Under the pieces are notes generated by a model. That model made no database searches. It was given only the letters and a program-made list of their open reading frames with translations, and was not told where the DNA came from. From Virgisporangium aurantiacum (GTDB lineage: Bacteria > Actinomycetota > Actinomycetes > Mycobacteriales > Micromonosporaceae), in NCBI RefSeq assembly GCF_016863635.1, contig NZ_BOPG01000013.1:1-64000 (forward strand): DNA of 64,000 nt, read 5' to 3'. The translations under genes and the position numbers were made by a program. Positions 45,150 through 51,605 of the stretch are shown here, in pieces; the stretch's first letter is position 1, and each line of letters begins with the position of its first letter.

Positions 45150-45680
45150 ATGGCTTTACCCCCGACCGATGCCCTGCTCCTCACGGTGAACTGTGCGGTC
45201 GCCGCGGTCCTGCTGCACGCGGGCCTGAGCAAGCTCGCCGTGCCCGTCCCGCTGCACCGGGCACTGGTCGAGGTGCGCGCTCCGGCACCGCTTGCGACGG
45301 TGCCGGCCGTCCGCGGGTACGCCGTCGTGGAATGCCTCGCAGGCGTCGCGCTGCTGTTCGGTCCCACCCGGGCCGCCGGTGGCGCCGTCGTCGTCCTGGT
45401 TGGCCTTGCTGTAGCCGCGCTCGGTGCGCTCGGCGCCGCGCGGGGAAGCATTTCCCCTTGCGGCTGCTTCGGCATCCGGGACGGCCGGCCGCTCGGTGTC
45501 GCCAATGTGGTGGCCGGGTTCGGGCTCGCCACCGCCGGCTCGGTGAACCTGGCTGCTGCGGCCCGGACCGGCGCGCCGGCGGTGCTCGGCGCCACCCTCG
45601 CGATGCTGGTGCTCTGCCTGTACGTCAGCCGTGCCTGGGCCTGGCCATTGATCCGTCCACGGAGGGGAACGTCGCTGTGA
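45150..45680 (+). CDS. MauE/DoxX-like redox-associated membrane protein
   Basis: The ATG at 45150, eight bases after GGGAGG, is preferred over the ATG at 45126. The 176-residue protein has four hydrophobic segments and begins ALPPTDALLLTVNCAVAAVL. Between the third and fourth segments lies SPCGCFG, the cysteine motif of MauE-type proteins. MauE works with the thioredoxin-like MauD in making disulfide-rich periplasmic proteins (methylamine dehydrogenase small subunit), probably by passing electrons across the membrane. The next gene is indeed thioredoxin-like and overlaps it, and the one after encodes an exported cysteine-rich peptide. Confidence 0.85.
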   Translation: MALPPTDALLLTVNCAVAAVLLHAGLSKLAVPVPLHRALVEVRAPAPLATVPAVRGYAVVECLAGVALLFGPTRAAGGAVVVLVGLAVAALGALGAARGSISPCGCFGIRDGRPLGVANVVAGFGLATAGSVNLAAAARTGAPAVLGATLAMLVLCLYVSRAWAWPLIRPRRGTSL

Positions 45681-46222
45681 TCCTGTTCCTGAGTCTCGTC
45701 GTGCTTGTGCTCGCCGCTGCGATCGTCGTGCTGTTCGCGATGCTCGGTGAGTTGTCCTCCCGCGTGCCGGAGTCGAGCGACGAGGCCCGCCGCCGGCTCG
45801 AATCGATCGACACCGCACGGACCGGCCACCGGGCCGAGCAATGGCCGGCCGAACTAGCGCACATCGCCGAGCAGGAGTACGCGCTGGTCCTCGTGCTGAG
45901 CTCCACCTGCTCCAGTTGTGAGCAGATCGCCGGCCAGGTGCGCGCCATGCTGGACCGCGGGCCGGCGAACCTCGCCGTGGTGGTTGCCTGTCCGGCCCGG
46001 GAGCGCGGCGAACACTTCGCCGCCGTACACGGCATCGACCGCGGCGTGCTGTACATCGACGAGGACGGCGACTGGGTCAAGGGTGAGTTCGCTGTCGACA
46101 CGAGCCCCGCAGCGCTGCTGTTCCGTAACGGAACCCTGCAGTCGGCGCTGTTGTTCTGGGATCTGCCCGCCGTGCTGAACGCGGTGGGTTCGCTGAGTAC
46201 CGCCGATCGGGAGGTGGCATGA
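45677..46222 (+). CDS. Membrane-anchored thioredoxin-like (MauD/TlpA-type) protein
   Basis: The gene starts at a GTG inside the stop codon of the MauE-like gene, with GGAGGGG upstream. The 181-residue protein has a single N-terminal anchor (LFLSLVVLVLAAAIVVLFAML) and then a thioredoxin-like domain with the redox motif STCSSCEQI at ~80 and the later strand DTSPAALLFRNGTLQSA, where the cis-proline position is APAA-like. It should sit on the outer face of the membrane and form or shuffle disulfides in an exported substrate. The substrate is most likely the cysteine-rich peptide encoded next, whose ATG overlaps its stop codon. Confidence 0.85.
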   Translation: MILFLSLVVLVLAAAIVVLFAMLGELSSRVPESSDEARRRLESIDTARTGHRAEQWPAELAHIAEQEYALVLVLSSTCSSCEQIAGQVRAMLDRGPANLAVVVACPARERGEHFAAVHGIDRGVLYIDEDGDWVKGEFAVDTSPAALLFRNGTLQSALLFWDLPAVLNAVGSLSTADREVA

Positions 46223-46539
46223 AACAGATCATGACCAAGGCGCGGACCAGGCGCCGCAGTGTGCTCGCCGGAGTGGGGGCCAGCGGGTTGGCCGCGGCCG
46301 CCGCGGTGTTCGGCAGCGGCAGTCCGGCGCACGCAGCCAACTGGGCGTGCTGCACCCTCGTGTTCGTACCGCCGAACGTCTCCTACTCCAGCTGCATCGC
46401 CGCCAAACACTACGTCTGGCAGTGCACGTTCGGCACCGTCGGACCGGTGTACCGATACAACTGCTGCGAGAAGAAGAACGCGGCCGGAAAGATCATCGGC
46501 TCGGCCACCAAGTACACCTGCATCGCCAACTGCGGGTGA
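46219..46539 (+). CDS. Tat-exported eight-cysteine peptide
   Basis: The 106-residue precursor starts with a Tat-like signal (twin arginines in ARTRRRSVLAG, hydrophobic AAAAAVFG) with a probable cleavage after SPAHA at residue 39. The mature part, ~67 residues, begins ANWACC and holds eight cysteines (two CC pairs, WQC, SSC, YTC, ANC), two tryptophans and several tyrosines. It starts within the stop of the thioredoxin-like gene (ATGA). Eight cysteines would allow four disulfides, and Tat export implies folding or cofactor loading before transport. It shows no similarity I can see to the methylamine dehydrogenase small subunit beyond context. Possible roles are a structured extracellular peptide, a bacteriocin or an electron carrier. 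Confidence 0.8.
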   Translation: MKQIMTKARTRRRSVLAGVGASGLAAAAAVFGSGSPAHAANWACCTLVFVPPNVSYSSCIAAKHYVWQCTFGTVGPVYRYNCCEKKNAAGKIIGSATKYTCIANCG

Positions 46540-46542
46540 CAC

Positions 46543-46605
46543 ATGGCCACGGCAATCGTCGTCGTCGCGCTGCTCGGTGCGATCCTGCAAATGCAAAGCC
46601 CTTGA
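46543..46605 (+). CDS. Possible 20-residue hydrophobic peptide
   Basis: An ATG three bases after the peptide-gene stop encodes ATAIVVVALLGAILQMQSP, almost entirely a transmembrane helix. It fits in the 75-nt gap between two clearly translated genes and keeps the tight operon spacing. There is no independent ribosome site, so translation would depend on coupling. Very short genes are easily spurious. Confidence 0.4.
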   Translation: MATAIVVVALLGAILQMQSP

Positions 46606-46614
46606 GGCACGTCG

Positions 46615-47193
46615 ATGGCCGGGGTCGCCGGCCCGATGCTGCGTCATGACCGGGCTGGTGCCGTCCGGTTCCTGCTCGGCCTGCTGATCGGCGGGCTCGC
46701 CGGTTCGCTGGTGCTCGCCGTTGCGGTGTATCTGCTGGGGCTCCTCGCCGTCGAGGTGCTGCCCGAGCCGGTGCGCGTGGTGATGTTCGGCCTGGTCGTC
46801 GTCGCGTTCGGCGTCATGGACCTGACGCTGCGGACACCTCACGTCCAGCGTCAGGTGCCGCAGTCGCTCGTCCGGACCATGAAGCCCGGCATGCTGGGCG
46901 TGGTCTGGGGTATCGACCTGGCAATGCTGTTCACCACACAGAAGACCACGTCCATGGTCTGGGTAGCGCTGGCGGGTCTCGTGCTCGTCACACCGGGCCT
47001 CGCGCCCGTTGTCCTGGCCTGTACATGGACCGCCGCCTGGCTGGCGATGGTCTACCTGACCATCCGCAGACCGACACTGTCGGCGATCGGGGAGGAGCGA
47101 CTGCCGTGGGAGGACCTGGTCAGCATCATCCGGCGGGTGTCGGGCACCGCGCTGATCGGCGCGGCGGTGGCCGGCGTGTGGCTGATGACGTGA
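46615..47193 (+). CDS. Polytopic membrane protein of the MauE-like cassette
   Basis: The 192-residue protein has about five hydrophobic helices ([36 protein letters not shown], a central pair around WGIDLAMLFTT and VWVALAGLVLVTPGL, and a final ALIGAAVAGVWLM). GAGG lies seven bases before the ATG. It has no cysteine in an obvious redox position. The position, between the peptide and two further cassette genes, suggests export, maturation or immunity. No family is recognised. Confidence 0.7.
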   Translation: MAGVAGPMLRHDRAGAVRFLLGLLIGGLAGSLVLAVAVYLLGLLAVEVLPEPVRVVMFGLVVVAFGVMDLTLRTPHVQRQVPQSLVRTMKPGMLGVVWGIDLAMLFTTQKTTSMVWVALAGLVLVTPGLAPVVLACTWTAAWLAMVYLTIRRPTLSAIGEERLPWEDLVSIIRRVSGTALIGAAVAGVWLMT

Positions 47194-47585
47194 CGGCCGC
47201 CGGTGCCCTGACCGCCTCCCCCGATGACGGGCAGGTAGTCGTCACCAGGTTCGAGTGTCCCGGCGTGCTGACCCTGTTGTACCTGCTGGCATTGCACGTC
47301 CGCATCAAACACGCCGTGCGGCGTCAGGTGCCGGGCCTGATCGCCGCCCGCGTCGTCGTGCAGTGGCGGGAACGGACCATGCTCAGCATCTCGCTGTGGC
47401 CGGACCTCAGCACGATCTACGCCATGGGGTCGGTGCAGCGTCACGTCGTCGGTTCCCGAATCCCAGGCCGCCTGGGGGTCCGCACCAGCAGTGGGGTCTT
47501 CGGATTCACCGGCGATTGGCGGCGCATCATGTTCGGCTCGCCCGCCGCCGCCATCGACCCGTTACAGCCCTTGAAAAACAAGTGA
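47190..47585 (+). CDS. Hypothetical soluble protein of the MauE-like cassette
   Basis: The gene starts at a GTG overlapping the preceding stop as GTGA and encodes 131 residues. The sequence is mixed alpha/beta, with VVVTRFECPGVLTLLYLLAL near the start and SLWPDLSTIYAMGSVQRHV in the middle. No motif is recognised. Its tight coupling to the membrane protein gene argues for a shared function. Confidence 0.65.
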   Translation: MTAAGALTASPDDGQVVVTRFECPGVLTLLYLLALHVRIKHAVRRQVPGLIAARVVVQWRERTMLSISLWPDLSTIYAMGSVQRHVVGSRIPGRLGVRTSSGVFGFTGDWRRIMFGSPAAAIDPLQPLKNK

Positions 47586-47600
47586 ACCGGAAGGAGCCTC

Positions 47601-47879
47601 ATGGCAATACCTACCGACCGCGGCCACGTGATCCTCACGAAGGACGCCGCCGGGCAGACCACCGTCATGGTGGGTACCTCGCTGATCAACGGCACTGTGC
47701 AGAACGTCTACGCCCGCCACGTCGGCGCGGGCAACGTGAAGGTGCATCCCGGCGTGCGCTTCGCCAACGGCCAAGACGGCCAGCACACGCTTGACGTCGT
47801 CGAGGTCTTCGTCGCGGACGACGACAGCGTGCACATCCGCCGCACCGAGGCGGGCGACGACCTGCGCGCCAACGGCTGA
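47601..47879 (+). CDS. Hypothetical 92-residue protein, last gene of the MauE-like cassette
   Basis: The ATG is preceded by GGAAGGAG at optimal distance, the strongest ribosome site in the cassette, which suggests high expression. The protein (IPTDRGHVILTKDAAGQTTV...) is beta-rich, acidic at the C-terminus and contains no cysteine or signal peptide. It is followed within 10 nt by a strong terminator. The function is unknown. Confidence 0.7.
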   Translation: MAIPTDRGHVILTKDAAGQTTVMVGTSLINGTVQNVYARHVGAGNVKVHPGVRFANGQDGQHTLDVVEVFVADDDSVHIRRTEAGDDLRANG

Positions 47880-47887
47880 AGAACCCG

Positions 47888-47920
47888 GAGACGCCCCTCC
47901 TCGAGGTGGAGGGGCGTCTC
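47888..47920 (+). terminator. Strong hairpin terminator of the MauE-like cassette
   Basis: GAGACGCCCCTCC (47888-47900) pairs perfectly with GGAGGGGCGTCTC (47908-47920), a 13-bp stem with a 7-base loop, nine bases after the last stop codon. There is no U tract. Confidence 0.85.
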
Positions 47921-47962
47921 GCCGCATCCCGGACGCCAGCGCCCGCCATGCGCCGTCCATCT

Positions 47963-48639
47963 CGGCGGCGTCCACCGGCACCCGGACCCGAGCCTCCGGT
48001 GGGCAGCGGGTTCCGATGATCCACGATCCTGTGGCGCAGCTGTCGTTCCGGGCACTGGCCGGCGCCAGTTGGGTCAGTTGGGTACCAAGGATCATCGTGC
48101 TGCTCCGCTTGGCCTTCTTCGGCGCTGGGACACCCGACTGGCTGGTTGGGTAGCCAACTGGTCAGTTGAATGCCGTAGTTGGCCAACCGGCTCCCGCACA
48201 GTTGGATGTGCGCGTCGGCCAAGTTGGGTGCCGGTTGGGTGCCGCGTCCACGTCGGATGCTGCGTGACGTAGGCCAGTTGGGCCATGCGTTTGCATGAAC
48301 AGGGCCCACCAGTCGCGACGTCGCGGCCGCTGTTGACGATCCGCTCGGCCTGTCGCAGCTGATCGCTAGCGGCGTCATCGACGTAGTGGCCGGCGACCCG
48401 CCGGTGCCGATCACCGTCTGGCAGGTCGCCGACGACGACCCGTACGGCCACCACACCGACGGGTTGACCGGTCGCACCGCCCAACTCCTCATCGGCCTGT
48501 ACACCCGGGTCGGCGACACCTCAAACTTGGCCACGCTACCGAAGCAGTCACCGACGCCTTCTACATCGAGAAAGCCACGATCGCTCCTGACAACTCCGAT
48601 CTCCTCCAGGCCTTCCACGCAGGGCACGCTCCTAGTTGA
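47963..48639 (+). pseudogene. Relic of a second integrative element: upstream repeats, 5' part of the conserved gene and integrase 3' end
   Basis: 47963-48522 aligns with 7240-7885, including TTGGGT repeats, two of the 11-bp units (48222-48243) and the coding part of the conserved element gene up to GGTCGGCGACACC. The sequence then jumps into the end of a tyrosine integrase gene: 48533-48639 encodes LGHATEAVTDAFYIEKATIA and DNSDLLQAFHAGHAPS before a TGA. It matches LGHSSEEITDTYYIAKPVIA of the integrase at 11 kb. About 3 kb that should lie between (rest of the first gene, methyltransferase, Xis, most of the integrase) is deleted. Confidence 0.85.
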
Positions 48640-49040
48640 TCTCAAGACCCCGAGCAGCGTGGACGGGCTTCGCTCTGACCCCGCGTGATGTGAGGCAACC
48701 GAGGACATGCCGACCGGGAGGACCGAGCGACAGTCTCGGCCTCCCGGTCAGCCATGCGAATCGGCGCACGTACAAGCATCACACTGCCTACGCATAGGTT
48801 ATCTTGCTCCGCAGCGATGACTGGACATCGGATTATTGGACCGAGGCGCCGGACGATGCCCACCCGGGCAGAGCCGCGCTCGCACTACTCACATCGATCA
48901 GCTTCGACAAATGAGCCCCCCGTTTACCCCCCGCAATCACTGCCAGGAGAAGACAACCGATGCAAGCAGAACCTCGCCCTCTAGAACGTTTTCGCAGGTC
49001 AGACACCATTTCTTGACAGCCATTGAAAGGTGCCGTAGGC

Positions 49041-49090
49041 CATTGGCTCACCACTGGAGGACGCCGGTTCGAATCCGGCCGGCCCCCACC
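49041..49090 (+). other. tRNA 3'-end-like sequence, possible attachment-site remnant
   Basis: GCCGG-TTCGAAT-CCGGC at 49063-49079 is a perfect 5-bp T-stem with a canonical T-loop. It is followed by an acceptor-like CGGCCCCCACC, and preceded by a CCATT...ACTGG arm that pairs imperfectly. No complementary GGGGGCC-like 5' acceptor strand occurs upstream, so it is not an intact tRNA. Integrative elements with tyrosine integrases commonly use tRNA 3' ends as attachment sites, and an integrase relic lies 400 bp upstream. Confidence 0.5.
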
Positions 49091-49119
49091 CCAGGTAGCC
49101 CGGGGAGGACGTCGTAACG

Positions 49120-50466
49120 GTGCAACCGGATCCCGCCGACGTGGCGGCGTGCCTGCGGGTGCTCGCCGTGGCCGCCGAGCGTCCGCACGATCCCGGCCTC
49201 GCCGCGGTGACGGCCGCCGTCGACGTCGCCTACCGGGCCGGCAAGAAGCGCCGCAAGGCCGAGCGACTCGTCACGCGGCGCGAACACGACCGGGCGCTGA
49301 TCGCGACGGCGACACGCTTCCGGGAGGAGATCCCGCCCGTCACGCCGGGAAAGACCACAGTGGACGGTGACCGGACGCTGCGCGGCAGCCGCCGGTGCTA
49401 CGTCTGCAAGGACCGGTACACGCGACTGGACGCGGAGTACCACATGCTGTGCCCGCCGTGCGCGGTCGAGAACACCACCCGCCGCGCGGCCCGCTGCGAC
49501 CTCACCGGGCGGCGCGCCGTGGTCACCGGCGGTCGCATAAAGATCGGTTTCCACCTCGCGTTGAAACTGCTGCGGGACGGGGCGTCGGTGCTCGTCACCA
49601 CGCGCTTCCCCGCCGACGCGGCGCGCCGGTTCGCGGCCGTGCCCGACGCGCCGCACTGGCTCGACCGGCTGTCGGTGCACGGCGTCGACCTCCTCGACCT
49701 CGCCGGCGTGGTCGGCCTCGTCGACGCCGTGCGCGAGCGGTGGGACGGTGAACTCGACATCCTGGTGAACAACGCCGCACAGACCATCCGCCGGCCGGCC
49801 GGCTACCACCGGGAGGTGCGGGCGGCCGAGCGGGAACCGGTGCGCGGGCTGGCCGCGGCCGTCCGGCGCAGCGGCGACCGCGCGGCGCTGCCGGCCGGAG
49901 CCGGCACCGACCTGATGCGGTCGGTCGAAGCAATGTTCCCGCTCGGGCTCCGCGACGAGACCGGTGAGCCGCTCGACCTGCGCGACACCAACAGCTGGGT
50001 GCTCCGGGTCGGCGAGGTGAGCCCGGCCGAGTGGCTGGAGACCCACGTGGTCAACGCGTTCGTGCCGTTCCTGCTCACCGGTCAGCTGCGGCCGCACCTC
50101 GCGGCGTCGCGGCATCCGGACCGGTACGTGGTGCAGGTGTCGGCCATGGAGGGCAGCTTCAGCCGGCGCATCAAGACGGCGCGCCACCCGCACACCAACA
50201 TGGCCAAGGCGGGGTTGAACATGCTCACCCGCACCGTCGCCGACGAGTACGCCGCCGAGGGCATCTACATGTCCAGTGTGGACACCGGCTGGGTGACCGA
50301 CGAGCGCCCGCACCCGGGCAAGACCGCCGAGCGGGAGAACGGGTTCCGGCCGCCGCTCGACGTCGTCGATGGTGCCGCCCGCGTGTACGACCCGATCGTG
50401 CGCGGGGTCGGCGGCGCGCCGGTGCACGGCGTGTTCCTCAAGGACTACCGGGAGGTGCGCTGGTGA
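49120..50466 (+). CDS. Short-chain dehydrogenase-like protein with zinc ribbon, catalytic Tyr replaced
   Basis: The 448-residue protein starts at a GTG with GGGGAGG 12 bases upstream. Residues ~85-115 carry CYVC (93-96) and CPPC (111-114), a zinc-ribbon pattern. The Rossmann part follows: TGGRIKIG (136-143) for NAD(P) binding, LVNNAA (216-220), a catalytic-type Ser341 in VQVSAMEG and Lys363 in NMAKAG. The YxxxK tyrosine position is Thr359 (TNMAK), so classical SDR catalysis is doubtful. An ~90-residue insertion separates NNAA from the Ser motif. It overlaps the LRR gene by GTGA and opens a five-gene operon, which suggests a nucleotide-sensing or modifying role in that system rather than metabolism. 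Confidence 0.82.
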   Translation: MQPDPADVAACLRVLAVAAERPHDPGLAAVTAAVDVAYRAGKKRRKAERLVTRREHDRALIATATRFREEIPPVTPGKTTVDGDRTLRGSRRCYVCKDRYTRLDAEYHMLCPPCAVENTTRRAARCDLTGRRAVVTGGRIKIGFHLALKLLRDGASVLVTTRFPADAARRFAAVPDAPHWLDRLSVHGVDLLDLAGVVGLVDAVRERWDGELDILVNNAAQTIRRPAGYHREVRAAEREPVRGLAAAVRRSGDRAALPAGAGTDLMRSVEAMFPLGLRDETGEPLDLRDTNSWVLRVGEVSPAEWLETHVVNAFVPFLLTGQLRPHLAASRHPDRYVVQVSAMEGSFSRRIKTARHPHTNMAKAGLNMLTRTVADEYAAEGIYMSSVDTGWVTDERPHPGKTAERENGFRPPLDVVDGAARVYDPIVRGVGGAPVHGVFLKDYREVRW

Positions 50467-51605
50467 CCGGGACCGAGCCCACGCCGGTCCGCTGCCCCGC
50501 GCCGCTGCCGGCGGCGGCGGAGGGCGATTCGGCGACGGAGGGGGACCCGACGACGCTCGATGCGTTGCTGGCGCGGCTCGCCGACGCGGCGCCGCCCACC
50601 GCGACCGAGACGTTCCCTCGCGGCACCCTGCAACCCGACGGCCGGCTCGACCTGTGCAAGCAGCACCTGTCCCCGGCCGACGCCCGCCGCGTGATCGGCG
50701 CCGCGGTCGGCTCGGCGCACGCCCGGCACCTGCTGCTCGGCACGAACAGTCTCGGCGCGGCAGGCGTCGCGGCGCTCGCCGACCAGCTCACCGCCGGCCA
50801 CCGGCTGGAGACGCTGTACCTGGGCTGCAACCACGTCGACGCCGGCGGCCTCGCTCCGCTCGCGGAGAAACTGGCCGCCGACCGCACGGTGCGCGCGGTG
50901 TGGCTCAAGCGCAACCCGATCGGCGACGAGGGTGCCGCGGTGCTCGCGGACGCGTTGCGGCACAACGGATCCGTGCGCACGCTCGACCTGACCAACACCG
51001 GGCTCACGGTCGCCGGCCTGACCCTGCTCGCCGACACGCTGATCGCGCGATCCCGCCCCACGCAACGGTTGTACCTCGGCGGCAACAACCTCGGGCCGGA
51101 GTCGGCGGAGGTGCTCGCCCGGCTGCTGCGGGCCGGCGTCGACGAGTTGTACCTGTCCGCCGGCCGGCTCGGCGACGAGGGAACCGCCGTGCTCGCCGCC
51201 GCGCTCGTGCCGGGCCGACGGGTCGTGCTCGGGCTGGGCGGCAACGGCATCCGGGTCGACGGCGTGCGCGCCCTCGCCGCCCGGCTGACCGCGCTGGCGT
51301 CGCTCGACCTCGCCCGTCCCCGGTCGGCGGTCGCGCTCCGGGCCGCGCCCAACGAGGTCAGCGACGAGGGCGCGGTCGCGCTCGCCGACGCGCTGCCCGG
51401 CAGCGGCCTGCGCCGCCTCGACCTGCGCCACACCGGCGTACGAGGCCGCGGCGCCCGCCGCCTGGTCGAGGCCGCGGGTGAGCTGGAACTGCTGGGGCTG
51501 GGCAGCGGCGTGCCGCGCCGGATGAAGCGCGCGGCCGCGCGGGTCCTCCGCGAACCCGCGCCGGCGCCGGCGGACGTCCGCGCGATCGCCAGCGTCTACC
51601 GATGA
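50463..51605 (+). CDS. Leucine-rich repeat protein (ribonuclease-inhibitor type)
   Basis: The gene starts at a GTG overlapping the previous stop and encodes 380 residues. After an ~80-residue N-terminus there are about nine LRRs of the RNase-inhibitor/NLR kind, for example LETLYLGCNHVDAGGLAPLA, VRAVWLKRNPIGDEGAAVLA, VRTLDLTNTGLTVAGLTLLA and QRLYLGGNNLGPESAEVLAR. There is no signal peptide, so it is cytoplasmic. Such LRRs bind proteins and are rare in actinobacterial operons. Its ATGA-style coupling to the ankyrin protein gene indicates that it serves as recognition or scaffold subunit for the MoxR-VWA pair. Confidence 0.85.
   Translation: MTGTEPTPVRCPAPLPAAAEGDSATEGDPTTLDALLARLADAAPPTATETFPRGTLQPDGRLDLCKQHLSPADARRVIGAAVGSAHARHLLLGTNSLGAAGVAALADQLTAGHRLETLYLGCNHVDAGGLAPLAEKLAADRTVRAVWLKRNPIGDEGAAVLADALRHNGSVRTLDLTNTGLTVAGLTLLADTLIARSRPTQRLYLGGNNLGPESAEVLARLLRAGVDELYLSAGRLGDEGTAVLAAALVPGRRVVLGLGGNGIRVDGVRALAARLTALASLDLARPRSAVALRAAPNEVSDEGAVALADALPGSGLRRLDLRHTGVRGRGARRLVEAAGELELLGLGSGVPRRMKRAAARVLREPAPAPADVRAIASVYR

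Larger units (their letters stand above)
47880..49119. other. 1.2-kb stretch of element relics and non-coding sequence
   Basis: After the terminator this stretch holds the relic of a second integrative element (47963-48639), then about 400 bp without a supported gene (48640-49040), and a tRNA 3'-end-like sequence (49041-49090). Near 48983, CGTTTTCGCAGGTCAGACAC stands out as an unusual AT-containing string directly before the tRNA-like part. Confidence 0.6.

Noticed and set aside
46219..46539. Methylamine dehydrogenase light chain
   Set aside because: Only the gene context and cysteine richness agree; the protein is about half the length and no large-subunit gene is present.
49021..49090. Intact tRNA gene
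   Set aside because: The T-arm is perfect but no 5' acceptor strand matches and the anticodon arm pairs imperfectly.
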